The notes beneath the pieces were generated by a model. That model was not told the origin of the DNA. It saw only the letters and a list, made by a program, of their open reading frames with translations, and searched no databases. From NCBI GenBank assembly GCA_049999725.1, contig JBNGIS010008168.1:1-36887 (forward strand): a stretch of DNA of 36,887 nucleotides. The letters are read 5' to 3'. The translations under genes and the position numbers were made by a program. This document shows, one piece after another, positions 1-9,890 of this stretch. This stretch comes from Haplomitrium mnioides. Taxonomy: Eukaryota > Marchantiophyta > Haplomitriopsida > Calobryales. Within the stretch, counting starts at the first letter, position 1. Every line of letters starts with the position of its first letter.

Positions 1-648
1 AGCCGTCATTGGTTGCTTCATCAAGATGTAATATACTAGCATTTTCTATCTCTAGTGTATTTATTTGATGATCCGGTCTTCGAGACAATGCATCAGGAAC
101 AGTGTGGAACCTTCCTGACTTGTACTCCAACTTGAAATCAAAGAGTTGTAGTTGATCTTCCCATTGATGATGACGACTTGTCATATTTTCCAAGTGGATT
201 GCTTGAAGCAATGGCTTGTGGTCTATGCGTATAAGTACAGGTTTGCCCAAAAGATAGTGTCGCCACACCTTGGTAGCATAAACCATTGCTAATTGCTCTC
301 GATCTCTTGCAAAATAATTTCTCTCCGCCGCATTCAATCGATGTGACATGAATGCAATTGGATGAAGTCCATCCTCAAACTCTTGCTGTAAAACCGCTCT
401 AATAGCAAAATTAGAAGCATCAAAATCAACTATACAACGCCTCTTTGGATCATATGGTTGCAGAATCGGACGAGATGTCACCGCATCCTTGAGTTGTTGA
501 AATGCCACTTGCTCCTTGGTCGTCAACTTGAACTTTGCATCCTTTCCTAATAAATCCGTAAGCGGTGCAGTAATATAAGCATAGTAATGAATGAATCTTC
601 GATAAAAACTTACTAATCCATTAAAAGCTCGAACATCCTTTGCATCAT
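1..648 (-). pseudogene. Element A pol: end of RT and RNase H domain (partial)
   Basis: The minus-strand frame is open from about 648 to the window edge with no stop, but it is one base out of frame with the RT segment above it; an extra C near 650-660 explains the shift. Visible landmarks are the post-RT segment with FYRRFI, the first RNase H acidic site VDFDAS, the conserved stretch NYFARDREQLAMV with its Glu, IDHKPLL, and the closing ALSRRPD. All are standard for gypsy RNase H of the reverse transcriptase/RNase H fusion. No integrase is reached before the window ends. Confidence 0.85.
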
Positions 649-1265
649 TCGGCGTTGGGCCACTCTGCAATAGCTTTATTTTTTCCTTCCTCCATCTTGA
701 TGCCATCCGCAGACACTTTATGCCCTAGATAAGTCACCTCTTGCTTCCAAAACTCACATTTAGACTTCTTGCAATAAAACTTCCAATTGCGTAGTTGTTG
801 TAGGACCTCCTTGAGATGAGCACGATGCTCAACTTCACTTTTACTAAAGATAAAGATATCGTCTAAACATACCAACACTGATTTATCCAATAACCCATAA
901 AATGCGCGATGCATTTGATCCATAAATATCGCCAGAGCATTAGTAAGACCAAATGTAAGAACTTTCCACTCAAAATGCTCATACATTGTGCGAAAAGCTA
1001 TCTTTGGTACATCACTTGGCTTGATTGGAATTTGCCAATAGCCACTTCGAAGATCCAACTTAGAAAAGAATTGTGCACCACTCAATTGATCCAACAAATC
1101 ATCAATGCGAGGTAGAGGATATGCATTCTTCACTGTTTGATTGCTCAATCCTCGATAATCTGTACAAAGACGAAATCCACCATCTTTCTTTGGTACAAAG
1201 AATACGGGAGCTCCCCAAAGAGAAGTACTGTGTTGAATGAAATCCTTCTCAAGAAGATCTGTCAA
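645..1265 (-). pseudogene. Element A pol: reverse transcriptase domain
   Basis: This 206-residue open segment is the core of a Ty3/gypsy reverse transcriptase. It shows [51 protein letters not shown], the LTFGLTNA motif and the catalytic pair in VLVCLDDIFIFS, where Cys replaces the usual Tyr of YLDD. The C-terminal thumb and connection region has YLGHKVS. It would copy element RNA into DNA inside virus-like particles. The end is a frameshift rather than a natural terminus, because the continuing RNase H reads in another frame from about 650. The upstream junction with the protease linker is also frame-shifted (about 1270-1320). Confidence 0.9.
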
Positions 1266-1282
1266 TGTCTTTCGAAGCTTCT

Positions 1283-1525
1283 CTAATTCTTGTGGTGATA
1301 GTCGTTATATAGGTCGGTTGTAAGGAGTGCTTCCGGCATCAACTCAATCGGAAAAGGCATTCCTCGATCGTCTGGTAACCCCTTTGGCAAATCCTTCAGA
1401 AACACATTCGCAAACTCTTTCAAAATATCATCTATCATTAAGGTAGGCACACCTTTTTCCCCCTCATTACTCAAGTTTATGACGGGCTTAATCCAAATAG
1501 CAAAGACAGGCAACTCTTGCTCCAC
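1283..1525 (-). pseudogene. Element A pol: protease-RT linker
   Basis: This 80-residue open stretch is in the same frame as the gag-protease segment above it, separated from it by an in-frame stop. It contains ILKEFANVF, LPKGLPDDRG and PFPIELMPEA, which match the conserved linker just before the RT fingers in gypsy polyproteins (the usual form is a Leu-Pro segment followed by His-x-Ile-x-Leu). The downstream link to RT needs a frame change near 1320. It has no independent function. Confidence 0.7.
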
Positions 1526-1543
1526 TGAATTAACATGTTGAAC

Positions 1544-2659
1544 TCACTTAGGCTTCTTCACCAACAGTGTCGAACACCCAAAAAAAAATTTCTTACCTTG
1601 TAAGGTAATTTGAATTTGTCGCTTTTTCCAATCAAATTGAGCGAACCTTTCTTCAAGCCAAGGCAATCCTAAAATGATGTCATATTGTACAGGTGCAATA
1701 ACAAATTGCATAGATTCCATATACTCCTTTCTAATCCTTATAAAGAATGGCTTTTGAGAGCAAAACACATCATGCTTTTGGCCACTAGCCATAGTTACAA
1801 TACTTCCTTTGATAGGCCTATATTTTGCTTTGATTATCTTAGCAAAACGTAGTGACATAAAATTTTCATAACTTCCACTATCGACCAACATTCTACAAGA
1901 GTGCTCCTCAATTATACCATCAAGATGGAACAAGGTACCTCGAATTCTTGTTGGAATTTTAATTCCATTAGAGCTTGCAAGGTTTGAAGAACGCTGTTCA
2001 AATCGTTGAGAACGAGATTTTACTTCTGTAGTCGTGAGTAATGAGTCATGCCGCTCCGCCATACGCATTGCTTCTTCTAATTGAGTAGGCTCTCTCATAG
2101 TAACTTCTATTCTTGTGCAAGGCTTCAATCCCCAAACAAAGCGGTCTAGTGCTTTTTCTTCTCTTATATCAGGAATCTGCATAATTGTATCTTGAAAATG
2201 TGTCACATAACTTCTCACTGTACTAAGTTGCTTCAATTCGGCTAATCAATCTCTTGCTACTTTTGAAGCATTTACAACCCTAAATCTTGAAATCACTCCT
2301 TCTTTGAACTTATGCCAAGAAACAATATGAGCAACAAATCCACGTTGTGCTTGTTCTATTTGATATCTCCACCAAGTCTTTGCAACTCCTTCTAATTGGC
2401 TTGCTGCAAAAAGAATTCGTCGACTATCCTCTTTAATATTTGTAGCTTCAAAATATCGTTCGCAATCAAAAATGAAGTTCTCACAAGCACCACAAGTCAC
2501 CTTTCCATCCTATGCTTTTGGCATTGGAAATCATCCATAACTCTCTTCTTCTCGAAACATTACTATTTCTTTTATTCCCACTTCCAAAAGGCATAAAAGA
2601 TGTTCAAGTCATTGTTCCATTGCTTGAATCACCTCCTCTTGACTCTCCATGTAGCTCAT
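1544..2659 (-). pseudogene. Element A gag and aspartic protease
   Basis: Gag probably starts at the ATG complementary to 2657-2659 (first residues MSYMESQEE), soon interrupted by a stop. The segment 2500-2246 carries the retrotransposon gag signature AKTWW followed by FKEGVISRF. A single in-frame TGA separates it from 2236-1544, which continues gag (YVTHFQ, ALDRFVWGL) and then carries a protease with active-site LVDSGSYENFM and the flap/ILG region DIILGLPWL. I see no CCHC zinc knuckle between gag and protease, where one is usual, so it is lost or absent. Gag would package the RNA; the protease would process the polyprotein. Confidence 0.88.
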
Positions 2660-2678
2660 ACCAAAAAAAAGAACCGTA

Positions 2679-2690
2679 GCTTTGATACCA
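2679..2690 (-). other. Primer-binding site of element A (tRNA-iMet type)
   Basis: On the minus strand TGGTATCAAAGC lies one base after the LTR end. The canonical plant initiator-Met PBS is TGGTATCAGAGC, so there is one mismatch. It fixes the orientation and inner boundary of the LTR. Confidence 0.88.
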
Positions 2691-2691
2691 A

Positions 2692-3114
2692 TGTAAAAGA
2701 ATATCAAAGACCAAATCCAAATGAGTAACAACTCATGGTGAACTCTAATAGAGTTCTTCAACCAAAAGCATCTTAAGATCCTACTAAGATCAAGAGTGCA
2801 AGCAAAAGCCAAGCAACCAAAGAACCCAAGTGATTCGAGAGGAACTCCAGAATGAGGAGTGGGGCTAAGAAGCCCTTCTATTTATACAAGAGAAGAGGGT
2901 GTCATCCCTCTTTCTTCACTTACAAGTCACTTCTCATTTCAGCCCNNNNNNNNNNNNNNNNNNNNNNNNNNNNNNNNNNNNNNNNNNNNNNNNNNNNNNN
3001 NNNNNNNNNNNNNNNNNNNNNNNNNNNNNNNNNNNNNNNNNNNNNTCACTACCACTTCCTTCACTCCTCTCTATTTTCTTATAAATAGCACAACCTTATG
3101 CTTGTACTATTACA
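2692..3114 (-). repeat. 5' LTR of element A, containing a 100-N assembly gap
   Basis: Read on the minus strand it begins TGTAATAGTACAAGC and ends TCTTTTACA, with TG...CA ends. Positions 2946-3045 are exactly 100 N, a scaffold gap of nominal size. The solo LTR at 3463-3897 shows what the missing part probably looks like: repeated 'aaaagtgactc...cttcaaatgcaagtaa' units, the kind of short repeat an assembler collapses or leaves open. ORFs crossing the gap are artefacts. Confidence 0.9.
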
Positions 3115-3462
3115 GAGTAGCTTCTAACAGCACAACTAAATGACACAGAGATAGAGAAAAAATCACAACCACTAGTACCTCCCACTCATAGTGACTTGAA
3201 GAAATTGACCCCACCATTGAGTTCTTGGAAAATGTCGTGCTTGGCTTTGGTAGCACCTCCAAAAAATTGGTCCACTTGTGTGTGCCCCTTCGCGATTACA
3301 CAACCCACCTAACTCTTTAGCCTTGCATGCCCAGCCTCACAACACTCCCATCGTGCTCCCTTGATGGTCATCTTTCTTTTTTTTCCCCTCATCTATCTCG
3401 CACCTCCAATGCTCTCCTGTCGTGCCCTTGAAGTGAATCCCTAAAAGAGAGCGCTTGATGAG
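3115..3462. other. Spacer between element A and the solo LTR; nothing recognised
   Basis: About 350 bases with no convincing coding frame, RNA gene or repeat. The last five bases (3458-3462, ATGAG) are the left copy of the target-site duplication of the solo LTR. Confidence 0.6.
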
Positions 3463-3897
3463 TGTAAAAGAATCTCAAAGACCAAATCCAAATGAGTTAG
3501 AACTCATAGTAAAGTCTAATAGAGTTCTTCAACCAAATGCAACTCTAGGTCCAAACTAAGACCAAGAGTACAAGCCAAAAGATAAGCAACCAGAGAACCC
3601 AAGTGATTCGAGAGGAACTCTAGAATGAGGAATAGGGCTAAGAAACCCTTCTATTTATACAAGAGAAGAGGATGTCATCCCTCTTTCTTCACTTACAAGT
3701 CACTTCTCATTTCAGCCCTAAAAATGACTCTCTACCAAAAGTGACTTCAAATGCAAGTAACCTAAAAGTGACTCTCCACCAAAAGTGACTTCAAATGCAA
3801 GTAATGTAATCTTAACCCTAAAAGTGACTCACTACCACTTCCTTCACTCCTCTCTATTTTTTTATAAATAGCACAACCTTATGCTTGTATTATTACA
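3463..3897 (-). repeat. Solo LTR of the element A/C family with 5-bp target-site duplication
   Basis: A full 435-bp LTR: plus-strand ends TGTAAAAGAATC and GTATTATTACA, i.e. minus orientation. Bases 3458-3462 and 3898-3902 are both ATGAG, a perfect 5-bp duplication. No internal retrotransposon sequence is attached on either side, so this is a solo LTR, the usual product of LTR-LTR recombination. Inside it (about 3725-3812) a 44-bp unit built on 'tgactct.taccaaaagtgac' is tandemly repeated. A TATA-like 'tataaatag' is present on each strand (near 3652 on the other strand and near 3862). Confidence 0.93.
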
Positions 3898-3902
3898 ATG
3901 AG

Positions 3903-5164
3903 CCTAAACCCCCCACAGAGCTCCCGCACATACCTTTTAAGCCCCTAACTATTTGTTTGGCCTTGACATCCCCCCTAATTTACACCTAACTTTAGACGTA
4001 ACTAACTAAAATAAAAGTCGTACGCGAAGGTTCCTCACCTTTAGCGCACTTATAAACTCTCTTTGGTTAGATTAAATACTAATTTTAGTTTGAGCACAGC
4101 CTAAAGTCCTCTCCCAAGTATTTGGCCATACATTGTTGCCACTTCTAAGTTTAAAGGCTCGTGAATTTGGGCCTTCAAAAAGTAGATTTGAGTTGTTTGT
4201 TCCTTCTTTCTTTGTTAGTGTTTTCATTTCATTTGTTTCTTACTTAACTTAGTTAATTTTTTCATTTGTTCAATTTTTTGCTTGTTCTTTTTCCTGTAAG
4301 AACTATAGCATCCTTAGTCTCAAATGAGCTCCTTGGACCCGATCCTCTTTTTGCTTGTAATCATCCAACCTCTTCTTTCTGCACATTCGATTTCTGCTCC
4401 ATGTTGCACATTCCATCCCTTGCTATCTTTTATCCTCTTGCAATTTTCGATCCTCATGCATTCTAGCTTGGCGAATCCTCCTCTCGCTACCTCCTTCTGT
4501 CGAATTCCCAGTGAATCACTGCCTGCTCGATTCTCCAACCTCTGTGCGATCCACCCTGGCGAATTCAATCTACCTCTCTTATGCAATCAATCCTTCTACT
4601 ACTCGAATCCTTGGCCAGTCCTCATCCAATCCTTGTTCTACTCTAATTCTCCTCATACTGTGTGCTATTCTCATGTGGCTAAATCTTGGTTCTTCTGCGA
4701 TCCCCCTCTACTACAAGTCCTTCTACTACGATTCTTGCTGCGGCGAACTCATCTGCGACAAATCCTTCTACGTGATTGCATTCCTCTCCTAATCGAAATG
4801 GCTCTCCGCTTGCATGCATTCCTGCCTCTCCGAATGATCCCTGTCTCCTCTTGATCCCAGTTTGCCCACGACGACTTCTTGCCCCCTTGATTCATGTATC
4901 CCCGCGACTTCTTTCTGTCCCCTTGTTCGGTGACAACAAAGGGAGAAGAAGGAGAGAGATAGAGAGAAAGGGAAGGAGGGGGAAGAGAAGGGAAAAGCAA
5001 GGAACAAGAGAAGGAAAGGGGAAAAGTAAGAAGAAAGAGAAGGGGAAGAAAAGAAAGAAAAGAGAAAGAAAAAGAAAAAATGGAGGGGAAGACAGAAAAA
5101 TAAAATAATAAAAATAAGATAATAAAAAAAATACAGAATTGAATAATAGATGCTCTACAATTAG
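3903..5164. other. Intergenic/unknown repeat debris, pyrimidine-rich then purine-rich
   Basis: No coding sequence I can support. 4300-4930 is C/T-rich on the plus strand with open frames whose translation is low-complexity Leu/Ser/Pro. 4935-5110 switches abruptly to G/A-rich (long runs of gaa, gag, aag), followed by an AT-rich stretch to about 5160. The frame 4324-4854 looks like composition-driven openness. Truncated integrase of element C starts right after. Confidence 0.5.
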
Positions 5165-5715
5165 GAAAATTTACTTTGATACTCTTTTTCGTCATCATGG
5201 AATGCCAAGGTTTTAATATCTGATAAGGATTCGCATTTCACCGGAAAGTTTTGTTCAAACTTTTAGGCACAAACTCTCTATAGCTACATTGCTTATCATT
5301 CTCAAACAGATGGGCAAACAGAGCGCGCTAGTCGCATTATGAAGGACATGCTTCGCGCATTCATCAATGTTCATTATACCGATTGGGATAGTTTTTTACT
5401 GGTTGTGGAGTTCGCTTACAATAACTCCAAACAAGCAAATATTGGGTTTTCTCTTTTCTTTCTTAATTCAGGTCAACATTCTGTTGTTCTCGATGGTTTG
5501 CTTTCTCCTTCTTTGACCAATGTTTCAAGCTTTTCTACCTTTATGTCTCGTTTATCTTCTTCCTTGCAAGATGCTCGTAACCATCTTACTATTGCTAAAA
5601 ATTGGCAAAAAAATATGACGATAGCTGTCGTCGTGATTGCTCTTATATTTTAGGTGACCAAGTTATGTTTTCCACTCATGATCTCCCATTGTCTTTAGAT
5701 ACTCAATTCCATAAG
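5165..5715 (+). pseudogene. Element C integrase core, 5'-truncated, interrupted by element B
   Basis: Starting near 5165 the plus strand reads a gypsy integrase core in pieces: RHHGMPRFLISDKDSHFTG (second catalytic Asp region), SQTDGQTER (around the catalytic Glu), MKDMLRAFINVHYTDWDSFL and VEFAYNNSKQ. A frameshift follows about 5640, then the GDQV motif of the integrase C-terminal region. Everything upstream (LTR, gag, protease, RT, RNase H) is missing, so the copy is 5'-truncated. The last bases, ATAAG (5711-5715), are the left target duplication of element B, and the frame resumes at 11983 after B. Confidence 0.85.
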
Positions 5716-6315
5716 TGTAATGATCACTAACTTTAGTAAGTTATGACTAAAAATAACGTAAGATATAGTGCCAACTATGTCTAGAAAGATATTACTAAGT
5801 TAGAGGAGCAAAAAAATATTGCTATTATAGAGATTTGGACACGTGGCAAGAGGAAAGAAAGTCAACGAATTGAAGTGAAAGAGGGAGTCTAGATAAGAAC
5901 ATGTGACATGTGATAAGCAAAGAATTAAAGTAAAGAGAAGGTTCTAAAGATAAGGACACGTAGTAGAAGGAGAATTAAAGAGATGGAAGGCTCTAAAGAT
6001 AAGAACACGTGGCAGAAGGAGAACTAAAGAGAGATGGAAGGTTCTAAAGATAACAACACATAGTAGAAGGAGAGTAAAAGTAAAGGGTGGTCCAATGAGA
6101 GTGAGAGAGAAGAGAGGGGTCTAATTAGAAGAGGATAGAAAAGGAACCAATGAGGTTCCTCCACCTATGTAAGCAATGAGCTTTCTATCAAGTATACAAG
6201 AAGGGAGAGTGCATTGTTTGGCATCTCTGACCTTGTGGGTTTTTTTGAAGTCCTTGTGTGCGCTTCTCTTATGTATGTGTTTGTGCTAACTTGTGTGTAT
6301 GTGTGTAGTGTTACA
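5716..6315 (+). repeat. 5' LTR of element B
   Basis: 600 bp, TGTAATGATCACTAAC at the start and GTGTAGTGTTACA at the end. The middle (about 5838-6090) carries an imperfect ~50-bp repeat around 'gaacacgtggcagaaggaga' with G-box/ABRE-like CACGTGGC cores at 5841 and 6006 and degraded versions (cacgtag, catgtga, cacatag) at the other positions. The LTR would provide promoter, start and polyadenylation signals for the element. Confidence 0.94.
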
Positions 6316-6316
6316 A

Positions 6317-6328
6317 TGGTATCAGAGC
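6317..6328 (+). other. Primer-binding site of element B (tRNA-iMet)
   Basis: TGGTATCAGAGC, exactly the canonical plant initiator-Met PBS, one base after the LTR. Confidence 0.95.
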
Positions 6329-6978
6329 TTGGTCTTCTCTAAAGAAATGTGGATTACCCCTCTTTGGAGAAGCACTAAAGACCTTTTGGAGCAGTGGAAT
6401 CTCTACTTTGCATTAACTCCAAGAGAGTTAAAACTCTCAAGTTTTCATGAGTAAAGTATAGCGGATATCTCATCATTTTATGAATGAAGATAAGAAGTTT
6501 TTACTTGATACTATGTTAGCTAATAGATAGAGGAGCATTTGTACCTCTTATAATCCCTCTATTAAGTCCTTTTAATATTTGTGTGTTTAACATTGACAAA
6601 CATTTCTTTCGTCAAATTTTAGTGTATAATTTTGGAGATGATTTTATGGTTTTTGTGATGGAATCGAGAGAACTTGTTATCTTACTTGTGGTAAATTATG
6701 GTCTTACATGGGAGTGTTTTGTTTATGTTTTGTGGTAGATAGAAAATGGATTTGAACCAAGCTCCTCTAGAAGAGTTCAACTGCAAGTGCCACATTTCTA
6801 TTCGAGTAATGCATAAGCAAATGCAGCGAGATTTTCTTGTTCGTAAATTTGGGGAGAGGTTTTGTGATTCAATGTTAGCATCAACTAAACCTTTTACTTT
6901 ACTCATTTTACATAATTGGAATGTGTATGTATTTGTTTTTGTATGAGTTACAAGTAGTTAAGTTGTAGCAGAAAAATC
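6329..6978 (+). other. Untranslated leader of element B
   Basis: 650 bases between the PBS and the gag start with no recognisable domain. This is where a dimerisation/packaging signal would lie, but I cannot identify one. The short frame at 6746-6946 shows no known motif. Confidence 0.6.
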
Positions 6979-7671
6979 ATGGAGGCGAGCTCCAACAATC
7001 TAGAGGAAGGAGCGTGGATGATGGAAAAGTTAGAAGAACTCCAAGCAGCCCTTACAGCAAGCCAACAACAAACAAATATGTTGATGGCGGAGATGGTGAA
7101 AATACAGTTACAATAAGAGAATAGAGAAAAGAGTTGAGAAACACTACTTCAAAAGATGAGCAAGTTGTGTAAAGTGGAGGCTTATGGAGGAAGCCACATA
7201 GTAGGTGTCGTAGAAGAATGGGTGTATCAGATGGAAGTTCACATGTCATATTATTTGCATGCATCAGATTTGGAGAAGGGACTATTTGCAAGATCATTTT
7301 TAACGGAGTACGCATATATTTGGCTACAAGTATCGGAGCGAAAAAAAAATACACGAGGAGAACAACTTTTGTGGAGCAACCTTAAGGAGGGCTTATTACA
7401 AAATTTCAAAGTGGTAGACTCTATATTAACTGCAAGGACTAAGCTTTGGGAATTAGAGCAACAAGGTAGCGTTGCAAGGTACATTGAAGAGTTTCGAAGC
7501 TTACAAGTCCAAATTGAAGACATGAGTTCAGCCAAGGCCCTTGACAAAATTTTGCAAGGATTAAAAAGAAAGATTCGAAGGGAAGTTATGATACCCAATC
7601 TGAAGGATGTTAACGAAGCCATCTCGTTTGTTCAAAGAATTGAAAGACCATTGGGGATTGTGCAAACATGA
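6979..7671 (+). pseudogene. Element B gag
   Basis: The likely start is ATG at 6979 (MEASSNNLEEG), giving a Gln/Leu-rich N-terminal coiled-coil-like segment. TAA at 7114 and TGA shortly after break it, and the same frame continues from 7156 as the gag core: VEEWVYQMEVHM, AYIWLQ, WSNLKEGLLQNF, SVARYIEEFRSL, ILQGLKRKIRREV. These match the plant gypsy gag domain (capsid), including the aromatic-rich W-x-x-x segments. It ends with a stop at 7669, just before the zinc-knuckle part. Confidence 0.85.
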
Positions 7672-7686
7672 GGGAATTATGGCCCC

Positions 7687-7950
7687 ATGCCTATGGAGTT
7701 GGGACATAGTAGAAGAAAATATTTCAATCGCTCCAATCAACAACCAAGAGGACCACACTATGCTATAGAAAGAAGAATCGAAGAACGACGAGAAACACGA
7801 ACATGTTATAATTGTAGGCGAATAAGTTATGTTGCACTGAATTGTAGAGTAGTACGACGCAATCAAGGGCGAGTGCTTCGATGGCCTTTTCATAATGTTA
7901 ATAATGGAGAAGAAGAAGAAGAATGTCAGAGAAACGACGGGCACCAGTAA
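7687..7950 (+). pseudogene. Element B gag nucleocapsid with degenerate zinc knuckle
   Basis: In frame after a stop, an Arg/Gln-rich region leads to CYNCRRISYVALNC at about 7804-7845. The spacing CxxC...C fits a CCHC knuckle, but the Gly-His pair is replaced by Ser-Tyr, so zinc binding is expected to be lost. Arg/Lys richness fits a nucleic-acid-binding nucleocapsid. The region then passes into the protease with a further stop. Confidence 0.75.
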
Positions 7951-8040
7951 AAAAACCTCGTGGTTTTGTTGGGATAAAGAAGAAAGGCAAGGAAAGGTTT
8001 CGACAAAAGCAAATATACTATATAGAAAAACAAAAAAATG

Positions 8041-8391
8041 GAGGAATAATTGTGGTTGATGGATGGATGGAAGGATCAGCAATAAGAGTTTTGGTGGACT
8101 CTGAAGCGGAATAAAATTATCTATCACGAGTGATAGCCTTGAAGTTGAAATTGCCAATTGGAAAGGAAGAGCACGAGGTGGTTGAAATGGCAAATTGCCA
8201 AAGTGAGCCCTATTGAATGTCTGTCTCAAACTGTAGCTCTACATATGGGCAATCATAAAGAGAATTTGGAGTGGAAGATCATGACATTGGCCAGATATGA
8301 TGCGATTCTTGGAATGAAATGGCTACGAAGATATAACCCGCAAGTAGATTGTCGTAAGAAGACACTCTCGACTTCTCAATGGAAGATTTAG
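8041..8391 (+). pseudogene. Element B aspartic protease
   Basis: Fragments in two frames read GWMEGSAIRVLVDSEAE, where the active-site DSG has become DSE, then a stop. A displaced frame follows with MTLARYDAILGMKWLRRYNPQVDC, the conserved ILG-containing C-terminal half with its W-x-x-x-x-N-P-x-D-C ending. The catalytic change and stop indicate no activity. Confidence 0.8.
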
Positions 8392-8559
8392 GGAGATAGA
8401 GTACGACCTCATTTGAGGCACCTACCTTTATATGTGATTGGAGCACATTTAATCGGAAAGGAAGATTCAATGTTTTTGGGGCTTATACGTGAACTCACAG
8501 TAGAGAAAGAGGACTCAAAGCATAAAGTTCCTCATGATCTTCAAGGTATTTTGTAGGAG

Positions 8560-9270
8560 TTTCATGACGTCTTTCCCAATAATTTACCCCATGGATTGTC
8601 GCCCAAACGATGTATTGATCACAAGATGGAGGTTATTCCAAGAAGTATTCCACCATGCAAAGCACCATATCGATTGCCTCCTCATGAACTCAAGGAATGC
8701 AAATCTCAGATTATTGAGTTGTTGGAGAAAGGGTTGATTTAATCAAGCATATCTCCTTATGGTGCACCAGTATTATTTATGAAAAAGAAAGATCGGAGTA
8801 TGAGAATGTGTATTGACTATCGAGCACTCAACCAACAAATAGTGAAAAATAAATATCCGTTACCTAGAGTGGATGAGTTTTTTGACCAACTTCAAGGAGA
8901 AAATTACTTTACAAAGTTGGATTTGAGAAGCGGATATAATCAAATCTGAATTGTAGAAGTGGATGTGCAAAAGATAGAATTTCAAAGTCAATATGGGCAT
9001 TTCGAATACCTTGTTATGCCTTTTGGATTAACTAATGCTCTTGCAACATTTATGAGTCTTATGAATGATATTTTTTGATCTTATTTGGATAAATTTGTTA
9101 TTGGTTTTTTGGATGATGTTCTCATTTATAGCAAGAATCTCCAAGAGCATCAACAAAACTTTCGTACGGTATTAAAGTTACTTCAAAATCACAAGCTATA
9201 TGTGAAGATGTCAAAATGTGAAATTGGGAAAAGGGAGGTGGACTACTTGGGTCATTGTGTGAGTGTATAA
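8560..9270 (+). pseudogene. Element B reverse transcriptase
   Basis: Starting from a linker with EFHDVF- and LPHGL-like residues, the frame shows [70 protein letters not shown], the catalytic IGFLDDVLIYSKN and DYLGHCVS. At least four stop codons interrupt it (for example near 8739, 8947 and 9076). Order and motifs are those of Ty3/gypsy RT. Confidence 0.9.
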
Positions 9271-9890
9271 AGAATCCAAATTATAGATGAGAAAGTAGAG
9301 GCAATTCATAAGTGGGAAGCTCCTAGTGATCACACACAACTAAGAGGAATTTTGGGGCTAACCGGGTTATATCGTCGATTTGTAAAAGGTTTTGCACAAA
9401 TAGCAGAACTATTGACCAACTTACTCAAGAAAAGTCATACGTGGACATGGGGAGCTATAGAAGAGCTAACGTTTCAAGCATTGAAGATATCACTTCTTCA
9501 CACTCCTATTCTTAAATGGTATGATTCTAAATGACCAATCAAACTTTTGGTGGATGCATCAAGAAAAGCCATAGGTGGAGAATTGCAACAAGAATGGGAG
9601 GATAGTTGGCATCTTGTTAACTTTTTTTCAAGAAAAATGAAGCGATACAGAGCAGAACTACCACACCACAAAACGTGAAGAGTTGGCGATTGTGTTATCA
9701 ACAAACATTGGAAGCACTATCTAGGAGATAAGGAGTTTGTGGTTGAAACCAACCATAAGCCTTTAATTTATCTAGAAGTGCAAAAAGAGCTCTCAAAAAG
9801 GCATATTCAATGGGCGGAGTGGCAACAACGGTTCCATATGAAGATGGTTTATGTGGAAGGAAACGTTAGATTGCAGATGTCTTGACATGC
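9271..9890 (+). pseudogene. Element B RT connection and RNase H
   Basis: After the stop at 9268 the frame continues with LGLTGLYRRFVKGFAQIA, a Trp-rich connection segment, LLVDASRKAIGGELQQ (first acidic site), a shifted piece around 9660-9720 and VVETNHKPLIYL, where TDHK has become TNHK. Stops and at least two frame changes are present. Confidence 0.8.

Larger units (their letters stand above)
1..3114 (-). mobile_element. Ty3/gypsy LTR retrotransposon A, 5' part, truncated by the window edge
   Basis: Reading on the minus strand from 3114 downward the order is 5' LTR (3114-2692), a primer-binding site matching initiator tRNA-Met with one mismatch (2690-2679), gag, aspartic protease, reverse transcriptase and RNase H, running off the window at position 1. 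This protease-RT-RNase H order is that of Ty3/gypsy (Metaviridae). Integrase and the 3' LTR would lie to the left. The frames carry few lesions: in-frame stops in gag and after the protease, a frame change near 1270-1320 and another near 650, with long readable stretches between. It is therefore less decayed than element B at 5716-11977. The LTR is the same family as the solo LTR at 3463 and the LTRs at 12389 and 13248. Confidence 0.93.

Noticed and set aside
2852-3143. Open frames across the N gap
   Set aside because: They contain 34 unknown residues and lie inside an LTR.
4324-4854. 176-codon plus-strand frame
   Set aside because: Translation is low-complexity Leu/Ser/Pro from a C/T-rich tract, with no motif; overlapping frames are equally open.
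4749-5198. Minus-strand Phe/Leu/Ser-rich frame that looks like a membrane protein
   Set aside because: It is the reverse complement of a G/A tract, where stops are rare; hydrophobicity is a composition effect.
7561-8229. 222-codon minus-strand frame
   Set aside because: Antisense shadow of element B gag-protease, which has clear motifs on the other strand.
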